A stretch of 64,000 nucleotides of DNA from Caldicellulosiruptoraceae bacterium PP1 (GCA_041320695.1 JBGGOQ010000003.1:1-64000), one strand, 5' to 3'. Counted from the first letter of the stretch, positions 34,708 to 43,996 are shown. Notes: generated from the sequence alone by a model not told the origin. Translations and numbers: made by a program.

Positions 34708-35382
34708 TTAATATTCAATTTTCCTAAAATTATTATTAAGTAGATCAATAAGTAAACAATATCCTTTTAATATCTCACCCTTTTGAGATATAATCTTGCA
34801 AAATTCACTAAGTTCTAATGAAGCAATAAGCATTGGTGAAAATACAGGATTCCCGGTTTCATTTTCAATTCCTGAAGGACTTTTTATTAGTTTTTCAAAA
34901 GGTGGTGTTTCAGGTGTAATAATGGTCACTTGTCCATACCACCCTGCACATCCCCCATGAATTAAAATCTTATTATTTTTTTGTGCAAATTTAGAAAGAC
35001 TCTTTCTAATATCATAATTATCTGTTGCGTCAAAAATAAATTGTGCCTCATATAGAAAAGCATCGAGGTTTTCAGCATAAGCTTTTTCTTTAATAGGTTC
35101 AAAATAAACATTATGATTTATTTCTTTAACTCTTTTCTCTGCTTCAAAAACCTTGTATTTACCAATATTATTAATATTAGATAAAATTTGTCTATTCAAA
35201 TTGCTTTCTTCAAAAGCATCCATGTCTACACCAATAATTTTTTTAACTCCAAGGCGGGATAAGCCTTCAATCAAAAATCCACCTATCCCACCTAAGCCTA
35301 CAACAGCAACTGTTGTAATCCCCATCTTGGCTTGTGCTACTTCACTTATTGTCCCTATATTTTTTAAATATCTATTTTGCAA
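34708..35382 (-). CDS. ThiF/MoeB-family sulfur carrier adenylyltransferase
   Basis: A 224-residue E1-like enzyme of the HesA/MoeB/ThiF family, which adenylylates the C-terminal glycine of MoaD-like carriers. The nucleotide-binding VAVVGLGGIGGFLIEGLSRLG, DMDAFEESNLNRQIL (with the R-Q pair) and FDATDNYDIR are present. The usual CxxC zinc pairs of MoeB are not visible, and HGGCAGWYGQVTI holds a lone cysteine, so this is the short form found with aldehyde oxidoreductases. TTG start with GGGGGGA upstream, 2 bp after moaD. Confidence 0.92.
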   Translation of the reverse strand: MQNRYLKNIGTISEVAQAKMGITTVAVVGLGGIGGFLIEGLSRLGVKKIIGVDMDAFEESNLNRQILSNINNIGKYKVFEAEKRVKEINHNVYFEPIKEKAYAENLDAFLYEAQFIFDATDNYDIRKSLSKFAQKNNKILIHGGCAGWYGQVTIITPETPPFEKLIKSPSGIENETGNPVFSPMLIASLELSEFCKIISQKGEILKGYCLLIDLLNNNFRKIEY

Positions 35383-35384
35383 GA

Positions 35385-35615
35385 CTATCCCCCCATTGCA
35401 TAAGGGATAACCTCTAATTTATCACCATCATTTAGTATATACTCTTCATCAACCCTTTTGCCATTTACTATAACAAATCCTATTCTTTCCTTTGGTATAC
35501 CAATTTGATTTATAAAATCAGAAACTTTTATAGGTGATTCTAATTCAATATTATAGCTACCAGTTTTGACGCTAAAGCGAGAGAAAAAACTATTGATTTC
35601 TACTCTAATCTTCAT
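35385..35615 (-). CDS. moaD: MoaD/ThiS-family sulfur carrier protein
   Basis: A 76-residue ubiquitin-fold sulfur carrier ending in the diagnostic Gly-Gly (YAMGG), on which a thiocarboxylate is formed. It overlaps the last codons of the aldehyde oxidoreductase gene by 11 bases; GGAGAGAG precedes the ATG at 35615, whereas an earlier in-frame TTG would lie well inside the upstream gene. Together with the adjacent ThiF protein it should supply the dithiolene sulfur of molybdopterin. MoaE, the other MPT synthase subunit, is not in this window. Confidence 0.92.
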   Translation of the reverse strand: MKIRVEINSFFSRFSVKTGSYNIELESPIKVSDFINQIGIPKERIGFVIVNGKRVDEEYILNDGDKLEVIPYAMGG

Positions 35616-37350
35616 ATTCTCTCTCCACCCTTTCAATATACATATTTAAAAGCTTCTTTAGTCTTTCTTCATCCATTTTGCCCCATAATGTATCTGTTTG
35701 AAAAATTCTTTTTGGGAATTTAATATCTTTGAGAGAAAAACCTAATTGTTTTTTTAGTTTTATTTTTGTATAAAAAATATCATCTGCTAATCTATTTAAA
35801 TCTTCATCATTCCAGTTAATACCAACTGAATTCAAGGCAGCAAGTATAGTTTTTCGATCGTAAACTTTTCGGGCAAAAAGGCAAATACAGAGTGAAGTTA
35901 AAACACCTCTTTCCTTTTCTTCTTCTATTATATAATCTATAATTTTATCATCAACCAATTCTTTGGCTGATTGATCATATGAATATCCAGCGTTATCAAG
36001 GTGTGAGTGCCTTGAACCAACTGTTTGGCCTAATGCGAAAGCATAACCTGTGTGATATCCTGCCATTTCGTTATTTGAAAGAAGTAATGCAAAATCTTCT
36101 CCACCATATTTTTTAACAGCCTCTTTTAATCCATTTCCTAAGGTATAATAAAAATCATTTACTCTATCTGCAATGTAGTTTATTGCTTTTATATATTCCT
36201 TAGTATTGCCAAATTCTAATTCACAAAGCGTGTCATTTTTCTTTATAAGACCTTTTTGGTAAGCTTCTGTTGCCCATGCTAAAACAACACCTGTTGTCAT
36301 AGCATCTAAACCCATTTCTTCAACCTCATCAATAATTTCCAAAACCTCATCGCTTGTTCGTATGCCAAGCATACTTCCAAGTGCATAAATAAGTTCATGG
36401 TCATATGAAACAGCTATTGATTCATATTCATACCCTTTATCAAACTCTCTTCTAAATTGTCCAATATGAATACAACCAATTGGACAACCTACACAAGAAA
36501 CCTTTCTAACAAGATTTTTTTCGGCAAATCTTTCACCAGAAATCTCATCTGCATATTCAAACTTTGATTGTAAAAGGTTTCTTGTTGGTAATGAACTTAT
36601 CGCATTTAATATCTTAATATTCATAGGTGTTCCAAGTTCATGATATTTTGCCATTGCATCTGTTTGAGTTGCCTTTTTATAAATCTCTTGATAAACCTTA
36701 AAATAATCCTTAAGGCTCCCAACTGGTATATCTTTTTCTCCCATAATCATAACTGCTTTAAGATTTTTACTGCCAAAAACTGTTCCTATCCCTAATCTTC
36801 CAAAATGTCTATAAGTATCAACATTTACACAAGCATAACTTACTAAATTTTCGCCTGCTCTACCTATCCTAATAATACTTCTTTTGCCAGGACCAGGTTC
36901 TCTTTCTCTTATTACTCTTCCTGTTTCTTCAACAGTTAAACCCCACATTGCCCTTGCATCTTTAAATTCAATGTTCTTATCTGTTAATGTAATGTATGTT
37001 GGTTTTTCTGCTTTTCCTGTAATAACAAGGGCATCATATCCTGCATTTCTAATTGCCATAGCAAGCCTTCCACCTGCATGGCTTTCTCCATATTCTCCAG
37101 TATGAGGCGAAATAAATGTTGCAACTGCTTTTGTAACAACAGGAAAGATTGTAGATAATGGCCCAATTGATAATATAAGTGGTTGCTCAGGATCTAATGG
37201 TGATTTATCAAATTTAGCATTCTCCTCAAGTAGTTTTACTCCTATACCTGTTCCACCTAAATATCTATATAAATCTTTACTTTCTTCTATCCTTGCTTCT
37301 TTTTTTGATAAATCTATATACAAAACTCTTACAAAATCTTTACCCAACAT
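35605..37350 (-). CDS. aor: Tungsten-containing aldehyde:ferredoxin oxidoreductase
   Basis: A 581-residue AOR-family enzyme that oxidises aldehydes to acids (or reduces acids) with ferredoxin, using a bis-pterin tungsten centre and one [4Fe-4S] cluster. N-terminal VLYIDLSKKEARIEESKDLY, the pterin-binding AGENLVSYACVN and GRLGIGTVFGSKNLKAVMI, the cluster cysteines CVGCPIGC (near residue 290) and the distal cysteine region SLCICLFARK are intact. Several pterin-ligand segments (for example HSHLDNAGYSYDQ) are visible. Slightly shorter than typical 600-620. It starts directly at the ferredoxin gene's stop (TAGATG). Confidence 0.96.
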   Translation of the reverse strand: MLGKDFVRVLYIDLSKKEARIEESKDLYRYLGGTGIGVKLLEENAKFDKSPLDPEQPLILSIGPLSTIFPVVTKAVATFISPHTGEYGESHAGGRLAMAIRNAGYDALVITGKAEKPTYITLTDKNIEFKDARAMWGLTVEETGRVIREREPGPGKRSIIRIGRAGENLVSYACVNVDTYRHFGRLGIGTVFGSKNLKAVMIMGEKDIPVGSLKDYFKVYQEIYKKATQTDAMAKYHELGTPMNIKILNAISSLPTRNLLQSKFEYADEISGERFAEKNLVRKVSCVGCPIGCIHIGQFRREFDKGYEYESIAVSYDHELIYALGSMLGIRTSDEVLEIIDEVEEMGLDAMTTGVVLAWATEAYQKGLIKKNDTLCELEFGNTKEYIKAINYIADRVNDFYYTLGNGLKEAVKKYGGEDFALLLSNNEMAGYHTGYAFALGQTVGSRHSHLDNAGYSYDQSAKELVDDKIIDYIIEEEKERGVLTSLCICLFARKVYDRKTILAALNSVGINWNDEDLNRLADDIFYTKIKLKKQLGFSLKDIKFPKRIFQTDTLWGKMDEERLKKLLNMYIERVEREYED

Positions 37351-37761
37351 CTATTCCTTCACCTCTTCCATACTTAAACATTCATGCGGACACATTCTAA
37401 CACAAGCTCCACAATGTTTACAAATAATTGGTATATGTTGGTCATTATCCATATGAATTGACCCAACAATGCACGCAGACACACACTTTTCACAGGCAAT
37501 GCATCTTTCTCTAATAAGTTTTACTCCACCACCTGGTCTTTTTTCAAGTGCTTTTGTAGGACAAGCCTCAGCACATGCAGGTTCTTTGCAAGCAACACAA
37601 ATTGTAGCTGCAAATTTACTTTGTAGCCCACCTCTTGTTTTTATCTTTATTGAACTTTTTGTAAGATTATGACTTTCGTGATTAACAGATGCACATACAA
37701 GCATACATGTAAAGCAACCTAAACATTTATTTATATTGTCAGCTCTTAATACTTTTGGCAT
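37351..37761 (-). CDS. Polyferredoxin-type electron transfer subunit of the aldehyde oxidoreductase
   Basis: A 136-residue iron-sulfur protein with 17 cysteines arranged as four [4Fe-4S] motifs: CLGCFTCMLVC, CVACKEPACAEAC, CIACEKCVSAC and CKHCGACVRMC. It resembles the small electron-transfer subunit (HycB/DMSO-reductase-like) of AOR complexes and should pass electrons between the tungsten enzyme and ferredoxin or another carrier. The ATG at 37761 is preferred over an upstream GTG because AGGTGGGTG lies in front of it. First gene of the operon, with a clear promoter. Confidence 0.92.
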   Translation of the reverse strand: MPKVLRADNINKCLGCFTCMLVCASVNHESHNLTKSSIKIKTRGGLQSKFAATICVACKEPACAEACPTKALEKRPGGGVKLIRERCIACEKCVSACIVGSIHMDNDQHIPIICKHCGACVRMCPHECLSMEEVKE

Positions 37762-37818
37762 AATTTTCACCCACCTAAAAAATTAATTCTTAAATTAAAT
37801 TGTTTATTTTTTAACAAT

Positions 37819-37847
37819 ATTATATTACCAAAAATGAAATTTTTCAA
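37819..37847 (-). promoter_or_regulatory. Sigma-A promoter of the ferredoxin-aor operon
   Basis: Minus strand TTGAAA, 17-bp spacer, TATAAT, a near-consensus promoter about 60 bp upstream of the ferredoxin ATG. Confidence 0.75.
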
Positions 37848-37854
37848 GTTCAAA

Positions 37855-37868
37855 GTTTCATTTGAAAC
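37855..37868. promoter_or_regulatory. Perfect 14-bp palindrome, candidate operator
   Basis: GTTTCATTTGAAAC is a perfect 6-2-6 inverted repeat placed 8 bp upstream of the -35 box of the aor promoter, in the region divergent from the GAF gene. Overlapping it, AAATGAAA (37832-37839) and TTTCATTT (37856-37863) form a second, wider repeat. A regulator site is inferred from position. Confidence 0.45.
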
Positions 37869-37944
37869 AATACTATGCATAATATAAATTATTATACCAT
37901 TTTATAAAGAAAAATATCACAACAAATACTTTAAATTTTAATAT

Positions 37945-37974
37945 TTGCTATGATGGTATTAATTTATATATAAT
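37945..37974 (+). promoter_or_regulatory. Candidate promoter of the GAF-domain gene
   Basis: TTGCTA, 18-bp spacer and TATAAT, 34 bp before the ATG at 38009. The -35 box is weak. Confidence 0.45.
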
Positions 37975-38008
37975 AAATTTGAGAATTAGTAAATTAGGAG
38001 AGGTTTTT

Positions 38009-39106
38009 ATGTCTGACATCAATGGTAAAGAATTGGTAAACTTTATGGAAAATATAAATAATATTTTATTTTCAATTTCTGATAACAATGATAAAATAAA
38101 AAATTTATTAAATTTAGCTATTGATTTGACTTTTTCTGATGGTGGTACTATTTACCTTATAGAAGAACAAGCAAATGAAAAACGACTAGTAATTACCTTC
38201 ACAAAAAATAAATCAATAAATTTTGAGTTCTTTGTAGGCCACACTATTCCAATTAATAAAATTAGTATTGCCGGTTTTTCTGCGTTAACAGGTGAAACAA
38301 TTATTATCAACAATATAAATGAAATACCTCAAAATCATCCATATAGACAGTTTTCTTTCTTTGATAAAAGTCTTAACTATAAAACAAATAACACAATTGC
38401 AATTCCCTTGAAAGATTCAAACAACAACATTATTGGTGTTTTTCAGTTAGTTAATAAACTAAGTAATCAAAGTGAATATAATCAAACTGATATTCAAGCA
38501 TCGTTATTACTATCAAACTTAGTAGCAATGATTATAGAAAAAGTCAACCTTCAAAAGAACTATCAAAATAGTATATTAAGTCTTCAAAAATTATTTTCAA
38601 GTATGTTTGATTGGATGAGATTTACAGTAAATAAAATTAGCGAAGCAATAATTATGACTCAGGGGAAATTTATTGAATATTCATATCCTTCATCATCAAA
38701 GATTCTTAATTTATGTGATGGCTTGTATATTTTAGATAAACAAATACAGTTGTCATATGTAACCTTTACACCATTTGTTTTGTGTATGCTGCATTTTCAA
38801 TCTTTGGATATGATTCATATTGAAGAAATATCTAAATTATTTGAGAAAGAAACTCGCAGACACGATATAATAATTAAAGAAGATAAATATTTTGCTCTTG
38901 TATTTTATAATGCAACATCAGACAATATTGATACAATATTAAGAAGATATAAAAAGGTTGTTATAGAATATATTAACCAAAAAAGATTATACCAAACTGA
39001 AATTAAATATGGATTTATTCAGTTTGACCCAAATAAGCCAAACCAAACAGCTGAAAGCTTATTTGAAGATGCTAAAAATAAAATAAACATTAATTTCTTG
39101 CCATAA
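38009..39106 (+). CDS. GAF domain protein with degenerate GGDEF-like C-terminus
   Basis: A 365-residue cytoplasmic protein. Residues about 5-185 form a GAF sensor domain (LLNLAIDLTFSDGGTIYLIE, TLNTVAI-like NTIAIPLKDSNNNIIGVFQLVNK). The C-terminal 150 residues look like a worn GGDEF domain: RRHDIIIKEDKYFALVFYNA occupies the place of the R-x-D-x-x-x-R-x-GGDEF-F segment with EDKYF instead of GGDEF, and SLFEDAKNKININ matches the terminal 'A-D-x-A-L-Y-x-A-K' helix. It is therefore probably catalytically inactive, possibly a c-di-GMP-independent sensor. ATG behind TTAGGAGAGG. Monocistronic, between two terminated units. Confidence 0.75.
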   Translation: MSDINGKELVNFMENINNILFSISDNNDKIKNLLNLAIDLTFSDGGTIYLIEEQANEKRLVITFTKNKSINFEFFVGHTIPINKISIAGFSALTGETIIINNINEIPQNHPYRQFSFFDKSLNYKTNNTIAIPLKDSNNNIIGVFQLVNKLSNQSEYNQTDIQASLLLSNLVAMIIEKVNLQKNYQNSILSLQKLFSSMFDWMRFTVNKISEAIIMTQGKFIEYSYPSSSKILNLCDGLYILDKQIQLSYVTFTPFVLCMLHFQSLDMIHIEEISKLFEKETRRHDIIIKEDKYFALVFYNATSDNIDTILRRYKKVVIEYINQKRLYQTEIKYGFIQFDPNKPNQTAESLFEDAKNKININFLP

Positions 39107-39110
39107 AAAT

Positions 39111-39150
39111 TAAAAGGCACTAAATTCACAAATCTTTAGTGCCTTTTTCC
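39111..39150. terminator. Bidirectional terminator between the GAF gene and rplQ
   Basis: Thirteen-base arms AAAAGGCACTAAA/TTTAGTGCCTTTT with a 10-nt loop; T-runs follow on both strands. It ends the GAF gene (+) and the ribosomal cluster (-), whose last stop is at 39153. Confidence 0.92.
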
Positions 39151-39152
39151 TT

Positions 39153-39494
39153 TTAAACAAGTTCTATATAAGCCATCATAGCTCCATCGCCTTTTCTTGG
39201 GCCAGCTTTGATTATTCTTGTATATCCACCATTTCTATCACTATATCTTTTTGCAGTTTTTTCAAAAAGTTCATATGCAACATCTTCTTCATATAGGTAT
39301 GATAATACTCTTCTATAAGAAGCTAAGTCACCTTTTTTTGCTGTTGTAATAAGTTTTTCAGCAACCTTTCTTAAGTCCTTTGCTTTAGCTTCAGTAGTCA
39401 TTATTCTACCATGTTTAAAGAGAGCTGTTGCAAGGTTTCTCATTAAAGCTTCTCTATGATCAACATCTCTACCGAACTTTCTTTGTTTTGCCAT
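39153..39494 (-). CDS. rplQ: 50S ribosomal protein L17
   Basis: A 113-residue bL17. The N-terminus MAKQRKFGRDVDHREALMRN and the C-terminal GGYTRIIKAGPRKGDGAMMAYIELV are characteristic. It lies near the tunnel exit of the large subunit. Last gene of the ribosomal cluster, 12 bp after rpoA, with AAGGAGG before the ATG and a strong terminator behind it. Confidence 0.98.
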   Translation of the reverse strand: MAKQRKFGRDVDHREALMRNLATALFKHGRIMTTEAKAKDLRKVAEKLITTAKKGDLASYRRVLSYLYEEDVAYELFEKTAKRYSDRNGGYTRIIKAGPRKGDGAMMAYIELV

Positions 39495-39506
39495 CTTCTT
39501 ACCTCC

Positions 39507-40454
39507 TTACTCCTCAGCTTTTTTAAGACCTAAACCCAGACTTTCAAGCTTTTGAATTACTTCTTCAAGTGATTTCTTGCCTAAATTTCTTACCTTCATC
39601 ATTTCTTCTTCTGTTTTGTTTACCAAATCTTCAACAGTATTTATTCCTGCTCTTTTTAAACAGTTATATGATCTTACTGAAAGTTCTAATTCTTCTATTG
39701 TCATATCTAATAGCTTGTTCCTCTTTGGTTGTTCTTGTTTTACAACAACTTCTGTTTCTGTTGGAATATTTGATAAATCAGTAAACAAGGCAAGATAATC
39801 TATTAATATCTTTGAACCACTTGATAAAGCCTCATCAGGTCTTATTGTTCCATTTGTCCAAATTTCAATTATAAGCTTGTCATAATCAGTTACTTGACCA
39901 ACACGGGTATTTTCAACTCTATAATTAACTTTTGTTATTGGAGTATATATAGAGTCAATAGGTATCACACCAATAGATTGATTTGCTTGTTTGTTTCTGT
40001 CAGCTGGTACATACCCTTTACCTTGGCATATTGTTATTTCCATAAATAATCTAGCATCAGAATTTAAAGTTGCAATATGATGTTCGGGATTACAAATCTC
40101 TATATCAGCATCAGCTTTTATATCTTTTGCCTTTACTTCACATTCTCCCTGTGCTTCTATATAGATTGTTTTTGGCCCTGGAGAAGACATTTTTATAGCT
40201 AATCCTTTAAGATTTAGTATTATTTCAGTAACATCCTCTAATACTCCAGGAATTGTTGAAAATTCATGTAACACTCCATCAATTTTTACAGATGTTACAG
40301 CAGCACCAGGTAATGATGAAAGAAGTGTTCTTCTTAATGCATTACCTATTGTTGTGCCATAACCTCTTTCTAAGGGCTCAATTACATAACGACCATATTT
40401 TTGATCTAAGCTTAACTCCTCACATCTTATATTTGGCTTTTGAATATCTATCAA
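39507..40454 (-). CDS. rpoA: RNA polymerase alpha subunit
   Basis: A 315-residue alpha subunit. The N-terminal assembly domain (about 1-230; [42 protein letters not shown]) and the C-terminal DNA- and activator-binding domain (about 245-305; [20 protein letters not shown] and KNLGKKSL-type [11 protein letters not shown]) are joined by a flexible linker rich in Q/E/K. Start is TTG, with AAGGAGGG 8 bases upstream. It sits in the alpha operon between rpsD and rplQ. Confidence 0.98.
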   Translation of the reverse strand: MIDIQKPNIRCEELSLDQKYGRYVIEPLERGYGTTIGNALRRTLLSSLPGAAVTSVKIDGVLHEFSTIPGVLEDVTEIILNLKGLAIKMSSPGPKTIYIEAQGECEVKAKDIKADADIEICNPEHHIATLNSDARLFMEITICQGKGYVPADRNKQANQSIGVIPIDSIYTPITKVNYRVENTRVGQVTDYDKLIIEIWTNGTIRPDEALSSGSKILIDYLALFTDLSNIPTETEVVVKQEQPKRNKLLDMTIEELELSVRSYNCLKRAGINTVEDLVNKTEEEMMKVRNLGKKSLEEVIQKLESLGLGLKKAEE

Positions 40455-40503
40455 TTCTAATTACCCTCCTTAAAAAATATAAACTTTGTTTCGAGGGCAG
40501 TTA

Positions 40504-41130
40504 TTACTTAGAATACAACTCAACAATTAGATGTTCTTGTATTGGCATATCTATATCATCTCTAACTGGTAATGCAATTACCCTGCCTATTAAATTTTCA
40601 GAATCTTTTTCAAGCCACTTTGGTGATGTTTTTTTTGCATGTTTTTCTTTAATTTCAGCAAATCTTGGACTTGATTTGCTTGTTTCTTTTACTTCAATTA
40701 CATCACCTGGCTTTACTAAATAAGATGGTATATTAACCTTTTTACCATTTACAGTAAAATGAGCATGTGATACTAACATCCTTGCTTCACCTCTTGAAGC
40801 AGCAAAACCAAGTCTGAATACTACGTTATCAAGCCTTCTTTCTAATAATGAAAGAAGGTTTTCACCTGCTATACCTTTCATTCTTTCAGCCATTTCAAAA
40901 TATCTTCTGAATTGTTTTTCTAAAATGCCGTATATTCTCTTAACTTTTTGTTTTTCTCTAAGCTGAAGTCCATATTCTGATAATTTTTTCTTTTCCATAC
41001 CATGCATACCTGGAGCATAGTTTCTTCTAACAATTGAACATTTTTCTGTATAACATCTATCACCTTTTAAAAATAGCTTTGCACCTTCTCTTCTGCAAAG
41101 TCTGCAATCAGGTCCTAAATATTTAGACAA
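40504..41130 (-). CDS. rpsD: 30S ribosomal protein S4
   Basis: A 208-residue uS4, the 16S rRNA assembly initiator. It is the zinc-binding form: C9, C12, C26, C31 near the N-terminus. The S4 RNA-binding domain ([20 protein letters not shown]) follows. Start is TTG behind GTAGGAGGTG. A 49-bp gap to rpoA is the widest in this part of the cluster; S4 regulates the alpha operon in other bacteria, but no clear pseudoknot was identified here. Confidence 0.98.
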   Translation of the reverse strand: MSKYLGPDCRLCRREGAKLFLKGDRCYTEKCSIVRRNYAPGMHGMEKKKLSEYGLQLREKQKVKRIYGILEKQFRRYFEMAERMKGIAGENLLSLLERRLDNVVFRLGFAASRGEARMLVSHAHFTVNGKKVNIPSYLVKPGDVIEVKETSKSSPRFAEIKEKHAKKTSPKWLEKDSENLIGRVIALPVRDDIDMPIQEHLIVELYSK

Positions 41131-41151
41131 ATTAAAACACCTCCTACGTAA

Positions 41152-41541
41152 TTAAACTCTTCTTCTTTTTGGTGGTCTGCAACCATTATGTGGAATTGGT
41201 GTTACATCCTTAATAAGGCTTACTTCTAAGCCAGCAGCTTGAAGTGCTCTTATTGCTGCTTCTCTCCCAGCACCTGGGCCTTTTACGAAAACCTCAACAG
41301 TTCTCATACCGTGATCCATAGCAGCTTTAGCTGCTTTTTCTGCAGCAAGTTGAGCGGCAAATGGAGTTCCTTTTTTTGTCCCTGAGAATCCAACTCCACC
41401 AGCACTTGCCCAAGAAATAACAGCTCCAGATGGATCTGAAATTGTTACTATTGTATTATTAAACGTGGAATGGATATGAGCCACTCCTCTTTCAACATTT
41501 TTTCTTTCAGAACGTCTAACTGTACGTCTTGCTCTTGCCAT
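41152..41541 (-). CDS. rpsK: 30S ribosomal protein S11
   Basis: A 129-residue uS11 on the platform of the small subunit, lining the mRNA exit path. [21 protein letters not shown] and the C-terminal [18 protein letters not shown] are near-invariant. ATG with AGGGAGGAG upstream, 18 bp after rpsM. Confidence 0.98.
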   Translation of the reverse strand: MARARRTVRRSERKNVERGVAHIHSTFNNTIVTISDPSGAVISWASAGGVGFSGTKKGTPFAAQLAAEKAAKAAMDHGMRTVEVFVKGPGAGREAAIRALQAAGLEVSLIKDVTPIPHNGCRPPKRRRV

Positions 41542-41559
41542 TACCTTACTCCTCCCTTA

Positions 41560-41931
41560 TTATTTCTTTCTCATGACACCAACTGTTCTTCTTGGACCTT
41601 TTCTTGTTCTAGCATTGGTTCTTGTTCTTTGTCCTCTAACTGGTAAACCTCTTAAATGTCTAAGACCTCTATAACATCTTATATCAATTAATCTCTTTAT
41701 ATTTTTTGAAATTTCGGCTCTTAATTCACCTTCAACTTTGAAATTCTTATCAATATAGTCTCTCAATTTTGAGATTTCTTCATCGTTTAAATCTTTTACT
41801 CTTTTATCAGGGTCTACTCCTGTTTCTTTTAATATTTGTCTTGAACGTGTAAGGCCTATACCAAATATATAAGTGAGTCCAATCTCAACACGTTTCTCTC
41901 TTGGTAAATCAACACCAGCAATTCTTGCCAT
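41560..41931 (-). CDS. rpsM: 30S ribosomal protein S13
   Basis: A 123-residue uS13 of the small-subunit head, contacting the P-site tRNA and bridging to the large subunit. [22 protein letters not shown], the [20 protein letters not shown] signature and the basic tail ([14 protein letters not shown]) are intact. The gene follows rpmJ by 17 bp. Confidence 0.98.
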   Translation of the reverse strand: MARIAGVDLPREKRVEIGLTYIFGIGLTRSRQILKETGVDPDKRVKDLNDEEISKLRDYIDKNFKVEGELRAEISKNIKRLIDIRCYRGLRHLRGLPVRGQRTRTNARTRKGPRRTVGVMRKK

Positions 41932-41948
41932 TTATATTACACCTCCCG

Positions 41949-42062
41949 TTAACCTTGTCTTTGTTTATGTTTTGGATTTTCACAAATGACCATTATTTTA
42001 CCTTTTCTCTTAATTATCTTACATTTTTCACATATTGGTTTAACAGATGGCCTGACCTTCAT
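41949..42062 (-). CDS. rpmJ: 50S ribosomal protein L36
   Basis: A 37-residue bL36, the shortest protein gene in the window. The product begins [20 protein letters not shown] and ends NPKHKQRQG. Zinc ligands are C11, C14, C27 and H32, i.e. the zinc-binding form. ATG preceded by AAAGGAGG. It sits between infA and rpsM as in most Firmicutes. Confidence 0.97.
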   Translation of the reverse strand: MKVRPSVKPICEKCKIIKRKGKIMVICENPKHKQRQG

Positions 42063-42083
42063 CTTAATCCTCCTTTTAAAAGG

Positions 42084-42302
42084 TTATTTAGCTCTCCATA
42101 CAATTCTACCACGAGTTAAATCATATGGTGAAACTTGAACTACCACTCTATCCCCTGGTAGTATCCTTATAAAATTCATTCTGAGTTTCCCAGAAATATG
42201 TGCTAATATCTTATGCCCATTATCAAGCTGAACTTGAAACATTGCATTAGGTAACGATTCTATAACAGTTCCTTCAAGTTCAATAACATCCTCTTTGGAC
42301 AA
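42084..42302 (-). CDS. infA: Translation initiation factor IF-1
   Basis: A 72-residue S1/OB-fold factor that binds the ribosomal A site during initiation. [40 protein letters not shown] and the C-terminal LTRGRIVWR are standard. The start is TTG, with GGGGGATGA upstream. It follows the KOW protein gene by 14 bp. Confidence 0.98.
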   Translation of the reverse strand: MSKEDVIELEGTVIESLPNAMFQVQLDNGHKILAHISGKLRMNFIRILPGDRVVVQVSPYDLTRGRIVWRAK

Positions 42303-42316
42303 GGCTTATCATCCCC

Positions 42317-42586
42317 CTATTCCTTTCTATTTTCAAAATCATTTATAGCTTTATAAACATCATTATCAGATAGTTTTTTCTTTAATATTTTATCTTTAAT
42401 TTCTTCATTAATAAAAAGTGTTGGTGCAATATGTTTTATCTTTTTCTTCTTAGGTTTTTTTATTTTTCTTAGCAAACCATCAACAAGATAAACATATCCA
42501 TCAGGCGTGATGTCATAGATTATAAAAAACCTATTTTTATCTCGCCCCATCTTGGACAAGACTATTTGTCCTATTTGCAAATCCAT
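42317..42586 (-). CDS. KOW-domain RNA-binding protein (L14e-like)
   Basis: An 89-residue basic protein with an N-terminal KOW-like fold (LQIGQIVLSKMGRDKNRFFII) and a lysine-rich middle (KIKKPKKKKIKH). It belongs to the bacterial group related to archaeal/eukaryotic L14e that is regularly found between map and infA in Firmicutes; a role in RNA or ribosome binding is inferred. The ATG at 42586 is chosen because GAGGTG, overlapping the map stop codon, lies 6 bases upstream. Confidence 0.88.
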   Translation of the reverse strand: MDLQIGQIVLSKMGRDKNRFFIIYDITPDGYVYLVDGLLRKIKKPKKKKIKHIAPTLFINEEIKDKILKKKLSDNDVYKAINDFENRKE

Positions 42587-42596
42587 TAAAAACACC

Positions 42597-43340
42597 TCAT
42601 AGTGTAATTATCTCTGGCTTATCTTCACCAATAATTATGGTATTTTCATAGTGGGCAGAAAGTTTACCGTCTATTGTCTTAAACGTCCAACCATCACTAT
42701 CTTGGTATACTTCATATCTACCCATATTAACCATAGGTTCAATAGCCAAAGTCATGTTTTTGATAAGCCTTATCCCGGTACCTTTCTTTCCAAAGTTCGG
42801 CACTTGAGGCGATTCGTGAAACTTTCGACCAATTCCATGCCCAACTAAATCTCTAACTACTGAAAAGCCACGGCTTTCTACATATGTTTGTATACTATAT
42901 CCAATGTCACCAATTCTTTTGCCAGCAACCGCATTTTTAATACCTTCAAAAAAACTTTCTTCTGTTGTTTTTATTAGAAGCTTTGCAGTTTCAGATATTT
43001 CACCAACTGCAAAGGTTCTTGCTGCATCTGCATGTAATCCATCAACACAAGCACCAACGTCTATACTGATAATATCTCCATAATTAAGCCTTCTTAAACC
43101 AGGTATGCCATGAACTACCTCGTCATTGATGGATGCACATATTGTGGCGGGATACCCATAAAGGCCTTTAAAGGAAGGTATCCCACCATTTTTAATTATA
43201 TATTCTTCAGCAATTTCATCAAGTTCCTTAGTAGTAATGTTAGGTGTTATGTTTTTTTCAATGAGTTCTAAAACTTCTTTTACAATTTTACCTGCAAATC
43301 GCATAGCTTGCAGTTCAGTTTCTGATTTTATATTTATCAT
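42597..43340 (-). CDS. map: Methionine aminopeptidase, type I
   Basis: A 247-residue enzyme removing the N-terminal methionine from new proteins. The five metal ligands can be placed: two aspartates in DVGACVDGLHADAARTF, His in GHGIGRKFHE, Glu in LAIEPMVNMG and Glu in SAHYENTIII. Length fits the short type Ia. ATG with AGGAG upstream, 5 bp after adk. Confidence 0.97.
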   Translation of the reverse strand: MINIKSETELQAMRFAGKIVKEVLELIEKNITPNITTKELDEIAEEYIIKNGGIPSFKGLYGYPATICASINDEVVHGIPGLRRLNYGDIISIDVGACVDGLHADAARTFAVGEISETAKLLIKTTEESFFEGIKNAVAGKRIGDIGYSIQTYVESRGFSVVRDLVGHGIGRKFHESPQVPNFGKKGTGIRLIKNMTLAIEPMVNMGRYEVYQDSDGWTFKTIDGKLSAHYENTIIIGEDKPEIITL

Positions 43341-43345
43341 TACTA

Positions 43346-43996
43346 CTACTCCTCAATAGAAAGAACCTTTAGTACTTGTTTTTTTGTATCATCTATTTCT
43401 TCTTGGCCTACAGCTGTAACAAGTAGACCTTTTCGAGTATAAAAATCAATAAGTGGTGTTGTTTGATTGTGATATACTTCTAAACGTTTTAAAACTGTTT
43501 CTTCTTTATCATCATCTCTCTGATAAAGTTCTCCACCACAAACATCACATATACCTTCTGTTTTAGGTGGTCTATAAACAGTATGGAACGAAGCTCCACA
43601 ATTTTTGCATATTCTCCTACCTGACATTCTAGTTATTATTTTCTCGTCCGGCACGTGAATATTCAAAACTTTATCTATTTTCATTCCAAGTTCATTTAGA
43701 ACTTCTTCTAAAGCCTCTGCTTGTTTAATAGTTCTTGGAAATCCATCAAGAAGAAATCCATTTTTGCAGTCATCTTTTGAAAGTCTATCTTTAATTAAAT
43801 CTATTACTAATTGATCAGGAACTAACAGTCCTTTATCCATATATTCTTTAGCCTTAAGTCCTAACTCTGTTTGGTTTTTAACATTTTCTCTTAATATATC
43901 TCCAGTTGATATGTGAGGAATATTTAATTTTGAAGAAAGAAACTCAGCTTGTGTACCCTTTCCAGCACCAGGTGCACCTAAAATAATCAAATTCAT
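43346..43996 (-). CDS. adk: Adenylate kinase
   Basis: A 216-residue long-form adenylate kinase (ATP + AMP to 2 ADP). P-loop [13 protein letters not shown]-binding [10 protein letters not shown], and [14 protein letters not shown] are intact. The LID domain carries a zinc-type four-cysteine motif (CKNCG and CDVCG). The ATG at 43996 is preferred because GGAGG lies 8 bases upstream; a start at 44011 would overlap that site. Confidence 0.97.
   Translation of the reverse strand: MNLIILGAPGAGKGTQAEFLSSKLNIPHISTGDILRENVKNQTELGLKAKEYMDKGLLVPDQLVIDLIKDRLSKDDCKNGFLLDGFPRTIKQAEALEEVLNELGMKIDKVLNIHVPDEKIITRMSGRRICKNCGASFHTVYRPPKTEGICDVCGGELYQRDDDKEETVLKRLEVYHNQTTPLIDFYTRKGLLVTAVGQEEIDDTKKQVLKVLSIEE

Noticed and set aside
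40455-40503. S4-binding pseudoknot between rpsD and rpoA
   Set aside because: The 49-bp gap shows no convincing nested or pseudoknotted pairing by eye.
40253-40723. Plus-strand frame of 156 codons across rpoA and rpsD
   Set aside because: Shadow of two ribosomal-cluster genes on the other strand.
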